Below are positions 45,678-57,450 of a stretch of DNA of 64,000 bases, piece by piece. The translations under genes and the position numbers were made by a program. A model generated the notes under the pieces. The model did not search any database and had not been told where the DNA came from. It saw only the letters and a program-made list of their open reading frames with translations. Position 1 is the first letter of the stretch; each line of letters begins with the position of its first letter. Location of the stretch: the NCBI RefSeq assembly GCF_002904295.1, contig NZ_PPHG01000013.1:30920-94919 (forward strand). The letters are read 5' to 3'. This DNA is from Amycolatopsis sp. CA-128772 (lineage in GTDB: Bacteria; Actinomycetota; Actinomycetes; Mycobacteriales; Pseudonocardiaceae).

Positions 45678-45704
45678 CGCAGCCTCCTCCAACGTTTGGA
45701 CGGT

Positions 45705-45745
45705 ACGGTACCGTCCCGACGCCACTATAGACGGGACGGTACCGT
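45705..45745. promoter_or_regulatory. Twin TetR operators
   Basis: Two copies of the perfect palindrome ACGGTACCGT, at 45705-45714 and 45736-45745, with centres 31 bp apart (three helical turns). They lie between the divergent SnoaL and TetR starts and should bind the TetR protein, coupling the two transcription units. Confidence 0.75.
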
Positions 45746-45770
45746 CTCGTCCACCCGCTACACTGCGCTC

Positions 45771-46364
45771 ATGGCACGCACCCCGACCGGCGCCGCGGTC
45801 CTCCAGCCCGAGGTCACGCAGGCCATCACCGATGCCGTCATGTGGGAACTCGCCGAGCAGGGCTACGGCCGGCTTTCGATGGAAGCGGTGGCGAAACGCG
45901 CCGGCGTGAGCAAGAGCGCGGTGTACCGGCGGTGGTCGTCGAAGGCCTACATGATCGCCTCGGTGGTGACGGAGTTCAGCGTCACCCGCGCGGCCGACGT
46001 GAACACCGGTTCACTGCGCGGCGACCTGCGCGAGACGATGCAGGCCCTGATCGACTGGCTCACCCACCCGCTGTTCTCGCGGATCCTCCCGGACCTGGTC
46101 GCGGAGGACGCCCGCAACCCGGGCTACGGCGACGGCTTGCGCGGCGCCATCGGCGGCCCCCGCCGCGAGGTCGGCGAGACGATGCTGCGCCGCGCGATCG
46201 CGCGCGGCGAGCTGCCGGAGGACCTCGACATGGAACTGGCGCTCGACGTCCTGGCGGCGCCGATCTACTGGCGCCTGGTGGTCCGGCAGGCCGAGGCGGA
46301 ACCGGACTACGTGGACCGGCTGGTGGCCTACGCCCTGCGCGCGCTGGGCGCGCAGGGCGGGTGA
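45771..46364 (+). CDS. TetR family regulator
   Basis: A 197-residue TetR protein with helix-turn-helix LSMEAVAKRAGVSKSAVYRRW and the SSKAYMIASVV extension, and a ligand domain typed as TetR_C. Divergent from the SnoaL-NmrA-hydrolase operon, with a twin ACGGTACCGT operator between them. It likely represses the operon until a substrate binds. Confidence 0.86.
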   Translation: MARTPTGAAVLQPEVTQAITDAVMWELAEQGYGRLSMEAVAKRAGVSKSAVYRRWSSKAYMIASVVTEFSVTRAADVNTGSLRGDLRETMQALIDWLTHPLFSRILPDLVAEDARNPGYGDGLRGAIGGPRREVGETMLRRAIARGELPEDLDMELALDVLAAPIYWRLVVRQAEAEPDYVDRLVAYALRALGAQGG

Positions 46365-46365
46365 C

Positions 46366-47640
46366 TCACTTGCGGTCAGGATCGCCCGCGACGCGCTTGA
46401 TGTTCGCGCCCAGGCGGTTGAGGTTCTCGACGAAGTGCGGGTAGCCGCGGTCGATGTGGAAGACGTCCCAGACCTCGGTGACGCCGTCCGCGCACAGGCC
46501 CGCGAGCACCAGCCCGGCCCCGGCGCGGATGTCCGACGCCCAGACCGGCGCGCTCGACAGCTTCTCGACGCCGCGGACCACCGCGTGGTGCCCGTCCGTG
46601 CGCGCGTCGCCCGACAACCTGACCATCTCTTCGATGAACCGGAACCGCGCCTCGTAGACGTTCTCCGTGATCATCGACGTGCCTTCCGACACCGCCGACA
46701 GCGCCACCGCGAACGGCTGCAGGTCGGTCGCGAAGCCGGGGTACGGCAGCGTCACCCAGTCGACCGCCTTCGGGCGCTCCGGCTGGACCACGCGGAAACC
46801 TTTGTCGCCGAACGTTTCCACGTCCGCGCCGGCCAGCTGCAGCTTGTTCAGCACCAGGTCGAGGTGGTGCGGGTTGACCCCGCGCACGGTGATGTCGCCG
46901 CGGGTCATCGAAGCGGCGAACGCCCAGGTCGCCCCGACGATCCGGTCGCCGATCACGCTGTGCGTCGTCGGGTGCAGCTGCTCCACGCCGTGCACCGTCA
47001 GCGTCGAGGTCCCGGCGCCTTCGATCTTCGCGCCCATCTCTACGAGCATCGTGCAGATGTCGACGATCTCGGGCTCGCGCGCGCAGTTGTCGATGACCGT
47101 GGTGCCCTCGGCCAGCACGGCCGCCATCAGGATGTTCTCGGTCGCGCCGACGCTCGGGAAGTCCAGCCAGATCTGCGCGCCGACCAGCGTCTCGGCCTTC
47201 GCGACGACGCAGCCGTGCTCGATGGTGCTCGTCGCGCCCAGCTTGCGCAGGCCGTTCTGGTGCATGTCCAGCGGGCGCGAACCGATCGCGTCGCCGCCCG
47301 GCAGCGCCACGACGGCCTGCTTCAGCCGGCCGACCAGCGGCCCCAGCACGCAGACGGACGCGCGCAGCTTGCCCATCGCCGCCGAGTCGGCGCGGTGCGA
47401 CAGCTCGGCCGGCGTCGTGATGGTGGCGGTGTCGCCCTCGATGACGACCTCGCAGCCGACGCTCCGCAGCACGTCGCCCATCAGCGGGACGTCGAGGATC
47501 TGCGGGCAGTTCGTGATGGTCGTGGTGCCCTCCGCGAGGAGGGCGGCGGCCATCAGCTTCAGCACGCTGTTCTTGGCGCCGACCACGTCGACCTCGCCGA
47601 CCAGCCGCGCTCCGCCATGCACGTCGAAGTGCTCGCTCAT
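46366..47640 (-). CDS. murA: UDP-GlcNAc enolpyruvyl transferase
   Basis: A 424-residue enzyme of the first committed peptidoglycan step, with [23 protein letters not shown] and [16 protein letters not shown]. The fosfomycin-target Cys of E. coli (Cys115) is Asp117 here, the same residue and position as in mycobacteria. The start is ATG 47640 (TTG 47649 also possible). Follows the cobalamin adenosyltransferase gene in divergent orientation. Confidence 0.95.
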   Translation of the reverse strand: MSEHFDVHGGARLVGEVDVVGAKNSVLKLMAAALLAEGTTTITNCPQILDVPLMGDVLRSVGCEVVIEGDTATITTPAELSHRADSAAMGKLRASVCVLGPLVGRLKQAVVALPGGDAIGSRPLDMHQNGLRKLGATSTIEHGCVVAKAETLVGAQIWLDFPSVGATENILMAAVLAEGTTVIDNCAREPEIVDICTMLVEMGAKIEGAGTSTLTVHGVEQLHPTTHSVIGDRIVGATWAFAASMTRGDITVRGVNPHHLDLVLNKLQLAGADVETFGDKGFRVVQPERPKAVDWVTLPYPGFATDLQPFAVALSAVSEGTSMITENVYEARFRFIEEMVRLSGDARTDGHHAVVRGVEKLSSAPVWASDIRAGAGLVLAGLCADGVTEVWDVFHIDRGYPHFVENLNRLGANIKRVAGDPDRK

Positions 47641-47701
47641 GGCCGCCAATCATGCCCTCTCGCCCGGATTCGGCCCGGGCGGGGGCCGCTATGGTGGGTT
47701 C

Positions 47702-48274
47702 ATGGTCGTTCGCATCAACCGCGTCTACACGAAGGTCGGCGACAACGGCACGACCGCGCTCGGCGACGGGTCCCGCGTGCCCAAAACCTCGGCCCGCCTG
47801 GGCGCGTACGCGGACACCGACGAGACGAACTCGGTTCTCGGCCTGGCGATCGCGGTCGGCGCCCTGCCGGCCGAGGTGACGGACGTGCTGCGCACGATCC
47901 AGAACGACCTCTTCGACGTCGGCGCGGACCTCTGCCTGCCGATTTCCGACGACCCGCCGTACCCGCCGCTGCGCATCACCGAGAAGTACGTCGAGCGCCT
48001 GGAAGGCTGGTGCGACGAGTTCAACGAGCGCCTGCCGAAGCTGACGTCGTTCATCCTGCCGGGCGGCACGCCGGGAGCGGCGTTCCTGCACCAGGCGCGC
48101 ACGGTCTCGCGGCGCGCAGAGCGCTCGGCGTGGGCGTTGCACGAGGCGGAGCCGGAGACGACGAACCCGGTGGCGATCAAGTACCTCAACCGGCTCTCGG
48201 ACCTGCTGTTCATCCTCGCCCGGCTGGCCAACCCGGACGGCGACGTCCTGTGGCAGCCGGGCGGGCAGCCCTAG
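47702..48274 (+). CDS. PduO-type cob(I)alamin adenosyltransferase
   Basis: A 190-residue ATP:corrinoid adenosyltransferase making the cofactor of B12 mutases. The ATP loop TKVGDNGTTALGDGSRVPKT and the helix LGAYADTDETNSVLG are diagnostic. Mycobacteria also have this gene next to murA. It may supply MeaA, which lies 7 kb away. Its TAG stop shares the CTAG at 48271-48274 with the aroA stop. Confidence 0.92.
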   Translation: MVVRINRVYTKVGDNGTTALGDGSRVPKTSARLGAYADTDETNSVLGLAIAVGALPAEVTDVLRTIQNDLFDVGADLCLPISDDPPYPPLRITEKYVERLEGWCDEFNERLPKLTSFILPGGTPGAAFLHQARTVSRRAERSAWALHEAEPETTNPVAIKYLNRLSDLLFILARLANPDGDVLWQPGGQP

Positions 48275-49509
48275 ATCCCCCAGCTCTCGCGCAGGGTCCC
48301 CAGCGCCTGGTGGAAGCCGGGGAAGGTCTTCTTCACGCAGTCCGGGTCGTCCAGCGTGATGCCGTCGACCAGCAGGCCCGTGATGCTGAACGCCATCGCG
48401 ATCCGGTGGTCGCGGCGGCACGTCACCAGGGTGCCCGTCGGCTCGCCCGGCCGGATCTCGATCCAGTCGCGGCCCGTCTCGACCTCGACGCCCATCGCGC
48501 GCAGGTTCTCCTCGCACGCGTCGAGCCGGTCGCACTCCTTGATGCGCGTGTTGTAGACGTCCTCGATGCGGACCGGGCCGGAGGCGAACGGCGCGATCGC
48601 CGCCAGCGTCGGGACCGTGTCCGAGATGTCGCGCATGTTCACCGTGACGCCGCGCAGGCGGTCCGACGGCCCCGCGACCGTCACCGAGTCCGGCGTCAGC
48701 TCCACGTGCGCGCCCATCTCGCGCAGCACGTCGGCGAACTTGACGTCCCCTTGCAGGGCGTCGAAGCCGAGGCCCGGGATGGTCACCGTGCGGCCGGTGA
48801 CGGCCGCCGCGGCCAGGAAGTAGCTCGCCGTCGACGCGTCCGGCTCCACCGGGTACTCGCACGCGCGGTACGGCTGCGCCGGGACCACGAACGTCGGCCC
48901 TTCGCGGCGGACGTCGACGCCGAAGCGGCGCATCATTTCCAGCGTGATCTCGACGTACGGCACCGAGACGAGGTCGGTCACCGTGATCCGCAGACCCTCC
49001 GCGGTCAGCGGCCCGACCAGCAGCAACGCCGTCAGGAACTGCGACGACAGCCCCGCGTCGAGGGTCAGCTCACCGCCCTTGATGCCGTTCGCGCGGACCG
49101 TCAGCGGGTGGTGGCCCGGCTCGCCGCCGAACTCGAGGTCGACGCCCAGTTCCTGCAGGGCGTCGGTCAGCGGGCCCAGCGGACGGCGGCGCATCTGGCC
49201 GGACGCGTCGAAGGCGAACGTCCCGGTGCCGGCCGCGGCCAGCGCGGGCAGGAACCGGGCCGTCGTGGCGCCGTCGCGGCAGAAGACCTCGGCCGACGCG
49301 ACGCCCGGGCCCGCCGGGCGGCCTTCGATGGTCCACGCCTCCGGCTGCCGGTCGACGCGGTAACCGAGCTTGACCAGGCCCTCGGCGAAGCCCTCGGTGT
49401 CGTCCGAGTGCAGCGGACGGCCGAGGACGGTGGTGCCGTGCGCGGCGGCGGCCAGGAACAGGCCACGGGCGGTGACGGACTTGGAGCCGGGGATCTCGAC
49501 GAGGGTCAC
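48271..49509 (-). CDS. aroA: EPSP synthase family protein
   Basis: A 412-residue enolpyruvyl transferase of the shikimate pathway. PGSKS (Lys10), LSSQFLTALLL, DISDTVPTLAAI and RRDHRIAM are conserved. In the loop equivalent to E. coli NAGTAMRPL the sequence is DGATTARFL, so Gly96 corresponds to Ala81 here. The N-terminus is about ten residues shorter than E. coli. GTG 49509 is the start. Convergent with the adenosyltransferase gene. Confidence 0.92.
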   Translation of the reverse strand: MTLVEIPGSKSVTARGLFLAAAAHGTTVLGRPLHSDDTEGFAEGLVKLGYRVDRQPEAWTIEGRPAGPGVASAEVFCRDGATTARFLPALAAAGTGTFAFDASGQMRRRPLGPLTDALQELGVDLEFGGEPGHHPLTVRANGIKGGELTLDAGLSSQFLTALLLVGPLTAEGLRITVTDLVSVPYVEITLEMMRRFGVDVRREGPTFVVPAQPYRACEYPVEPDASTASYFLAAAAVTGRTVTIPGLGFDALQGDVKFADVLREMGAHVELTPDSVTVAGPSDRLRGVTVNMRDISDTVPTLAAIAPFASGPVRIEDVYNTRIKECDRLDACEENLRAMGVEVETGRDWIEIRPGEPTGTLVTCRRDHRIAMAFSITGLLVDGITLDDPDCVKKTFPGFHQALGTLRESWGI

Positions 49510-49518
49510 ACCGCGAGT

Positions 49519-49839
49519 TTAGTGCGGCGAAATCTCGGCCATCGGGCCCCAGTCGGAGGCGTCCTGGACGTTGATGATGCGCGGGTTGTCGGAGAGGTGG
49601 GCCCCCAGCGTCGCCACGGCCGTCTTGAAGTGCTCCGAGCCGACGTGCGCGACCGCCGCGTCCTGGCCTTCGAAGCCCTCGACCAGCACGTATGTGTTCT
49701 TGTCGTCGACGCTGCGGGACCACTCGAAGAACTTGTTGCCCGCCTCGGCGCGGGTGCTGCGCGTGAAGTCCCCGACGATGTCGAGCCACGAATCCGCGTA
49801 CTCGGGCTTCACCGGCCACTTGACCACGATGAGAATCAT
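49519..49839 (-). CDS. Antibiotic biosynthesis monooxygenase-type (ABM) protein
   Basis: A 106-residue ferredoxin-like ABM protein: ILIVVKWPVKPEYADSWLDIV and FEWSRSVDDKNTYVLVEGF with SEHFKTAV. Members are YgiN-like quinol monooxygenases or dimeric small-molecule handlers. The start is ATG 49839. Lies 9 bp upstream of the aroA start in the same direction and is likely co-transcribed. Confidence 0.85.
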   Translation of the reverse strand: MILIVVKWPVKPEYADSWLDIVGDFTRSTRAEAGNKFFEWSRSVDDKNTYVLVEGFEGQDAAVAHVGSEHFKTAVATLGAHLSDNPRIINVQDASDWGPMAEISPH

Positions 49840-49891
49840 GGCCTCCACGGTAGGCCCGTGAGGCGCCGCCGGCCGTCTCGGAATGAGACAG

Positions 49892-50326
49892 CTACGAGGC
49901 GCGCGGGAGGCGCCGTCCGGGCGGGGCGGACTCGAGCCAGGAGAGGAAGCCGGTCAACGCGCCTGGGCCCATGGCGATCTCGATCGCCTCCTGGGTCTCC
50001 GACTCGCACCGCAGGACCGTCGAGCCCTCGGGCACGGCGTAGGCCTCGGTGCCGGACGGGTCGCGCCGGTCGGCGATCTGCATGCTTTCGCGCTGGAAGA
50101 CGCGGTCCGGGCCGGTCCGCAGGCTCCACACCCGGTACCAGACGAACTCGTCGCCCTCGTAGCGGCCCAGCCCCAGGTGCCAGCTGGACCGCGGGTTGTC
50201 CGGACGCCACCGCAGCGCGACGCTCACGCCGCCGCCGCGGCGCATCCGGATCCACCGCTGGCCGTACCAGGCGGCCAGCACGGCGAGCACGACCGGGAGC
50301 CCGACTGCCACCACGGTGATCTCCAC
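49892..50326 (-). CDS. DUF2550 membrane protein
   Basis: A 144-residue protein with an N-terminal membrane helix (VVAVGLPVVLAVLAAWYG) and a cytoplasmic beta domain containing RSSWHLGLGRYEGDEFVWYRV. DUF2550 genes follow atpC in mycobacteria as here. Function unknown. Starts at GTG 50326, 26 bp downstream of atpC. Confidence 0.85.
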   Translation of the reverse strand: MEITVVAVGLPVVLAVLAAWYGQRWIRMRRGGGVSVALRWRPDNPRSSWHLGLGRYEGDEFVWYRVWSLRTGPDRVFQRESMQIADRRDPSGTEAYAVPEGSTVLRCESETQEAIEIAMGPGALTGFLSWLESAPPGRRLPRAS

Positions 50327-50352
50327 GGCCCCGGCTCCTGCCCGTCTCGCGC

Positions 50353-50718
50353 TCAGGCCGACTGACCCGCCGCGCGGAGCTGGGCCGAGGCCCTCGCCCG
50401 CTCGGTCTCGTCGTCGCCGCTCAATGCCGCCTTCGCCGCTTCGACGTCGATTTCGTCGGAAAGCTCGGCGCTCTCGGCGAGGATGCTCACCCCGGTGCCG
50501 GTGACGGAGAGGAATCCGCCGTGCACGGCCGCGCAGACCGTCTCACCGTCGGTGGTCGTCACCTTGACCACGCCACCCTCGACCAGCTGTCCGAGCACGG
50601 GTTCGTGACCGGCCATGATGCCGATCTCACCCTCGGTGGTCTGGGCCACCACGAAAGTGGCGGTACCCGACCAGAGACGGCGCTCTACGGCCACCAGCTC
50701 CACGGACATCTCAGCCAC
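50353..50718 (-). CDS. atpC: ATP synthase epsilon subunit
   Basis: A 121-residue F1 epsilon subunit; beta-sandwich core has [20 protein letters not shown] and [18 protein letters not shown]. The C-terminal helical pair is short. The start is GTG 50718 after AAGGAG; ATG 50709 is possible. Separated from atpD by 114 bp containing a strong hairpin, unlike the tight spacing within the rest of the operon. Confidence 0.95.
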   Translation of the reverse strand: MAEMSVELVAVERRLWSGTATFVVAQTTEGEIGIMAGHEPVLGQLVEGGVVKVTTTDGETVCAAVHGGFLSVTGTGVSILAESAELSDEIDVEAAKAALSGDDETERARASAQLRAAGQSA

Positions 50719-50780
50719 GTAGCACTCCTTCGCTCGGGGTGTTACCACCGAGTGTAATAGGTATGTCTGAAGCTATGAGA

Positions 50781-50822
50781 ACGGCGGGGGCCCGGGTCCA
50801 TAGTGGACACTGCCCCCGCCGT
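50781..50822 (-). terminator. Intercistronic hairpin between atpD and atpC
   Basis: A perfect 11-bp stem (ACGGCGGGGGC with GCCCCCGCCGT) starts 11 bp after the atpD stop; its 20-nt loop contains GTCCATAGTGGAC, which can form a further small stem. It may end or reduce transcription into atpC. A TATTAC-like -10 element lies downstream near 50755. Confidence 0.65.
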
Positions 50823-50832
50823 CGTCAGGAAC

Positions 50833-53207
<2,375 letters not shown>

Positions 53208-53218
53208 GAGCTATCAGC

Positions 53219-54859
53219 TCACTTCTTCGGGGCGGGCTTGTTGACCTTGACGGTCTCGTGCCCGACCTTGTCGGAGTCCATCGCGTCGGCGTCCGCCTCG
53301 ACCAGGGACGTGCCCTCGGACGTGGTGAACTCCTTCTTGAACTCGTTCACCGCGGCGACCAGCTTGTCGGCCGTCTCGTCCTCGAACTTCCCGGAGTCGC
53401 GGATCGCGCCCAGGATGTCCGAGTGCTTGCGGCGGGCCGAGTCGAGGAACTCGAGGTTGAAGCGGCGGACGTCCTCGACCGGGACCGAGTCGTAGTGGCC
53501 GTTCGTGCCCAGCCACACCGTGCAGACCTGCTCCTCGACCGGGATCGGCGAGTACTGCGGCTGCTTGAGCACCTCGTACAGGCGGGCACCGCGCTCGAGC
53601 TGCGCCTTCGAGGCGTCGTCGAGGTCCGAGGCGAAGGCCGCGAAGGCCTCCAGCTCGCGGTACTGCGAGAGGTCGATCCGGAGCGAACCGGAGACCGACT
53701 TCATCGCCTTGACCTGCGCGGCACCACCCACGCGGGAGACCGAGATACCCACGTCGATGGCCGGGCGCTGACCGGCGTTGAACAGGTCCGACTGGAAGAA
53801 GCACTGACCGTCGGTGATCGAGATGACGTTGGTCGGGATGTAGGCCGACACGTCGTTCGCCTTGGTCTCGATGATCGGGAGACCGGTCAGCGAGCCGGCG
53901 CCCAGCTCGTCCGACAGCTTCGCGCAACGCTCCAGCAGGCGGGAGTGCAAGTAGAAGACGTCGCCGGGGAACGCTTCGCGGCCCGGCGGGCGGCGCAGCA
54001 GCAGCGAAATCGCGCGGTAGGCGTCGGCCTGCTTGGTCAGGTCGTCGAACACGATGAGGACGTGCTTGCCCTCGTACATCCAGTGCTGGCCGATGGCCGA
54101 GCCGGTGTACGGCGCGATCCACTTGAAGCCGGCCGAGTCGGACGCGGGGGCCGCGACGATCGTCGTGTACTCCAGCGCGCCGGCGTCCTCGAGGGACTTC
54201 TTCACGGCGGCGATCGTGGAGCCCTTCTGGCCGACCGCGACGTAGATGCAGCGGACCTGCTTCTTCGGGTCGCCGGTCTCCCAGTTGGCCTTCTGGTTGA
54301 TGATCGTGTCCACGGCGACGGCGGTCTTGCCCGTCTTGCGGTCACCGATGATCAGCTGGCGCTGGCCGCGGCCGATCGGCGTCATCGCGTCGATGGCGGT
54401 GATGCCGGTCTGCAGCGGCTCCGACACCGGCTGGCGCTCGACCACCGAGGCGGCCTTGAGCTCCAGGGCGCGGCGGTCGGTGGTCTCGATGTCGCCGAGA
54501 CCGTCGATGGCCTGGCCCAGCGGGTTGACGACGCGGCCGAGGTAGCCGTCACCGACCGGCACCGACAGGACCTGGCCGGTGCGCTTGACCTGCTGGCCCT
54601 CTTCGATGCTTTCGAAGTCGCCGAGGATCGCGGCACCGATGGAGCGCGCGTCCAGGTTCAGGGCGACGCCCAGGACGCCGCCGGGGAACTCGAGCAGCTC
54701 GTTGGCCATGGCCGAGGGCAGGCCCTCGACGTGGGCGATGCCGTCGCCGGCGTCCACCACGGTGCCAACTTCTTCCCGGCTCACGTCCGGGGCGTAACTC
54801 GAGATGTAGTTCTCGATCGCGCTACGGATCTCATCCGAGGAGATCGTCAGCTCGGCCAT
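53219..54859 (-). CDS. atpA: ATP synthase alpha subunit
   Basis: A 546-residue F1 alpha subunit with P-loop [15 protein letters not shown] and GQKGSTIA. It has the extended C-terminus typical of actinobacteria ([18 protein letters not shown] and later Lys/Pro tail), which in mycobacteria suppresses ATP hydrolysis. Normal start [19 protein letters not shown]. Confidence 0.97.
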   Translation of the reverse strand: MAELTISSDEIRSAIENYISSYAPDVSREEVGTVVDAGDGIAHVEGLPSAMANELLEFPGGVLGVALNLDARSIGAAILGDFESIEEGQQVKRTGQVLSVPVGDGYLGRVVNPLGQAIDGLGDIETTDRRALELKAASVVERQPVSEPLQTGITAIDAMTPIGRGQRQLIIGDRKTGKTAVAVDTIINQKANWETGDPKKQVRCIYVAVGQKGSTIAAVKKSLEDAGALEYTTIVAAPASDSAGFKWIAPYTGSAIGQHWMYEGKHVLIVFDDLTKQADAYRAISLLLRRPPGREAFPGDVFYLHSRLLERCAKLSDELGAGSLTGLPIIETKANDVSAYIPTNVISITDGQCFFQSDLFNAGQRPAIDVGISVSRVGGAAQVKAMKSVSGSLRIDLSQYRELEAFAAFASDLDDASKAQLERGARLYEVLKQPQYSPIPVEEQVCTVWLGTNGHYDSVPVEDVRRFNLEFLDSARRKHSDILGAIRDSGKFEDETADKLVAAVNEFKKEFTTSEGTSLVEADADAMDSDKVGHETVKVNKPAPKK

Positions 54860-54916
54860 GTCTTTCCCGCTCTCGCTTCGTTCTTGCCAGTATGCAAAGT
54901 CTTGGGTGACCCGGCG

Positions 54917-55741
54917 CTATGCCCGGGACAGCCGCCTGCGCAGGGCCGCCAGCTGACCCGCCGCGCTCCCGTCGATGACCTCGTCGCCGACGCGGACGAC
55001 GAGCCCGCCGCCGAGCCGGGGGTCGACCTCGACGTGCAGCGCGATCGGCCGCCCGTAGATGTCGTCGAGCTTCGCGCCCAGCTGCGCGACCTGCTCGTCG
55101 GACAGGGCGTTCGCGCTGGTCACGTAGGCCACCGAGCGCTGACGCCGCTCCGCGGCCAGCTTGACCAGCTTGTCGAGCCCGATGCCGACGCCGCGGCCCT
55201 TGGCCCGGCGCACGACCTGCTCGACGAGGGTCTCGGTGACCACGTCCACCTTGTCGGCGAACAGCCCGCGCACCAGCGTGCGCTTCGCGTCGGCGGAACC
55301 GGTCAGGTCCGACAGCGCCTTCTCGAGCTCCGGGTGGTTGGCCACGACCCGCGCGACCTGGAAGAGCTGGGATTCGACGGTGTCGACGTTCCCGGTCTTC
55401 TCCGCGGAGGTGAGCAGGGCCGAGCGCCCGAGCGACTCGAGCCCGTCGGTCAGCTCACGGGGGCTGGACCAGCGGCTGCCCGCCACGGCGTCGAGCACCT
55501 TCAGGGCCGGTTCGGACAGCTTGCCGTCGAACAGCCGGCGCACCAGCGCGGTGCGCGCCTCCGGCGTCGCCGAGGCGTCGCTCACCGCCCGGCGCAGGCC
55601 GATCTCCCGGTCCAGCAGGTCGACGACCGAGAGCAGCTCGTCGCCGACCGTGGCCGCGTCGGCTCCCGCGTCGGCCAGAACCTCGCCGAGGCGTTCCTCG
55701 GCGAGGCCGAGCGCTTCACGGCTCGCAGCATGCAGCGTCAT
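54917..55741 (-). CDS. atpH: ATP synthase delta subunit
   Basis: A 274-residue stator subunit, longer than the E. coli protein (177) as usual in actinobacteria. The N-terminal helix bundle is preceded by about 90 residues of extra sequence; the core VLDAVAGSRWSSPRELTDGLES and VRVGDEVIDGSAAGQLAAL are present. In mycobacteria delta is fused to a b-like subunit; here atpF and atpH are separate genes. Confidence 0.93.
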   Translation of the reverse strand: MTLHAASREALGLAEERLGEVLADAGADAATVGDELLSVVDLLDREIGLRRAVSDASATPEARTALVRRLFDGKLSEPALKVLDAVAGSRWSSPRELTDGLESLGRSALLTSAEKTGNVDTVESQLFQVARVVANHPELEKALSDLTGSADAKRTLVRGLFADKVDVVTETLVEQVVRRAKGRGVGIGLDKLVKLAAERRQRSVAYVTSANALSDEQVAQLGAKLDDIYGRPIALHVEVDPRLGGGLVVRVGDEVIDGSAAGQLAALRRRLSRA

Positions 55742-55746
55742 TCCGG

Positions 55747-56304
55747 TTACTTCCCCGCTCCGTTGGAGGCACCGGTGGTCTCCAGCTCCGCGAGGAACCG
55801 GTCGACGGTGCCACGGCGGCGCACCTCGTCCTCGAGCGACTCGCCGACGATCCGGCTGGCCAGCTCGACGGCGTTGCGGCCCATGTCGGCCCGCAGCTCG
55901 GCGATGATCTGCGCCTTCTGGGCCTGCAGCTGAGCCTGGCCCTGGGCGACGATGCGCTGGGACTCGGCCTCGGCCTCGGCCCGCAGCTCCGCCTTGATCT
56001 GCTCGGCTTCGAGCCGGGCGTCGTCGCGGATCTTCGCGGCTTCGGTGCGGGCCTCCCTGAGCTGCGCCTGGTACTTCGCCAGCGCCTCCTCGGCCTCGGC
56101 CTGGGCCTTTTCCGCCTTCTCGATGCCGCCTTCGATCATCTTGGCGCGCTCTTCGTACGCCGCTTCGAACCGCGGGACGACGTACTTCTTGAGGACGAAC
56201 AGCAGGATGAGGAAGGCGACGAGCCCGAGGATGACCTCGGGAATGTGCGGGATGATCGGGTTGGGCGCCTCTTCGGCGGCCAACACCAGGTCCGTCTTCA
56301 GCAC
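55747..56304 (-). CDS. atpF: ATP synthase b subunit
   Basis: A 185-residue stator protein with one N-terminal membrane helix (VILGLVAFLILLFVLKKY) and a long coiled coil rich in Ala, Glu, Lys and Gln. Start is GTG 56304. Follows atpE by 31 bp. Confidence 0.95.
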   Translation of the reverse strand: MLKTDLVLAAEEAPNPIIPHIPEVILGLVAFLILLFVLKKYVVPRFEAAYEERAKMIEGGIEKAEKAQAEAEEALAKYQAQLREARTEAAKIRDDARLEAEQIKAELRAEAEAESQRIVAQGQAQLQAQKAQIIAELRADMGRNAVELASRIVGESLEDEVRRRGTVDRFLAELETTGASNGAGK

Positions 56305-56335
56305 AACGTCTCCTTAAGCGATGAGCTAACCGAAC

Positions 56336-56593
56336 TCAGGCGGCGGAGGCGATGAAGTAGATGACGATGCCGATCAGGGCGAGGACCTCGGTCAGCACGA
56401 AGGTCGAGAAGCCGATGCCCTGCAGCTTGCCCTGCGCCTCCGGCTGACGCGCGGTGCCGTTGATGACGGCGGCGAAGATCAGACCCACACCGATGCCCGG
56501 GCCGATCGCGCCCAGGCCGTAACCGATGGCGGCGAGACCGGGGTTGATGTTGACGGCCTGCTCCGCGGCCTGGGCCAGAACGATGTTGCTCAC
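56336..56593 (-). CDS. atpE: ATP synthase c subunit
   Basis: An 85-residue two-helix ring subunit. The ion-binding carboxylate is Glu69 in [13 protein letters not shown]. The [20 protein letters not shown] loop is conserved. This is the bedaquiline target in mycobacteria. GTG start at 56593. Confidence 0.96.
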   Translation of the reverse strand: MSNIVLAQAAEQAVNINPGLAAIGYGLGAIGPGIGVGLIFAAVINGTARQPEAQGKLQGIGFSTFVLTEVLALIGIVIYFIASAA

Positions 56594-56649
56594 GTGCGTT
56601 TCCCTTCACTTCGGTCCACGCGCTCGCGTGGATCGGGGGCTTGTGTTTC

Positions 56650-57450
56650 TCAGTGCTCCGACGCCAGCGCGGCGCCGATGTACCCGGCCGACAGCAGGGC
56701 GAAGATGAAGGCCTGCAGCACCTGGATGAAGGCCTCGAGGAAGGTCATCAGGATGGCGAAGATGAACGCCACCGGCGAAACCAGCTTCAGGCCGAAGCCG
56801 TCGGTCTCCGTCAGCAGGAAGCTGCCGCCGAGCGTGAACACCATGATGATGAGGTGCCCGGCGAACATCGCGGAGAAGACTCGGATGGCCAGCGTGGCCG
56901 GCGCGATGAAGAACTTCTGCGCGAACTCGATGGTCGAGTACAGCGGCAGCACGAACCCGGGGATGCCCGGCGGCGCCAGCTCCTTCTTCAGGTAGTGCCC
57001 GAGGCCGTGGCGCTTGATGCCGACGTAGTGGTACACCGGATAAACGACCAGGACGGACAGCGCGAGCGGGAAGCCGATCCGCGCCATCGTCGGGAACTGG
57101 AAGAACGGGATGATCCCGAACAGGTTGTTCACCAGCACGAAGATGAACAGGCCGAGCACCAGCGGGATGAACGGCTTGAAGTCCTTCGAGCCGATCTGCT
57201 CCCGCGCGATGTTGTTGCGGCCGAAGTTGTAGATCGATTCGGCGACGAACTGTCCCTTGCCGGGGACGACCTTCAGCTTCCGGGACGCCAGCATGAAGTA
57301 GGCGACGATGATGACCAGCGAGATCACCACGAGCAGCATCGGCTTGGTGAAGCTGCCCCAGTACCCGGAGCCGAAGAGAGGCGGCAGGTTGAAGTCCGCC
57401 ACACCGGGGGGCGTGAAAGTGCCACCCTCGGTCAGTACCAGCGCGCCCAC
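56650..57450 (-). CDS. atpB: ATP synthase a subunit
   Basis: A 266-residue five- to six-helix stator/proton-channel subunit. The essential Arg lies in LAIRVFSAMFAGHLI and the channel helices in LLSAGYIGAALASEH are typical. GTG 57450 is the start. First structural gene of the operon, preceded by a 532-bp leader. Confidence 0.95.
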   Translation of the reverse strand: MGALVLTEGGTFTPPGVADFNLPPLFGSGYWGSFTKPMLLVVISLVIIVAYFMLASRKLKVVPGKGQFVAESIYNFGRNNIAREQIGSKDFKPFIPLVLGLFIFVLVNNLFGIIPFFQFPTMARIGFPLALSVLVVYPVYHYVGIKRHGLGHYLKKELAPPGIPGFVLPLYSTIEFAQKFFIAPATLAIRVFSAMFAGHLIIMVFTLGGSFLLTETDGFGLKLVSPVAFIFAILMTFLEAFIQVLQAFIFALLSAGYIGAALASEH

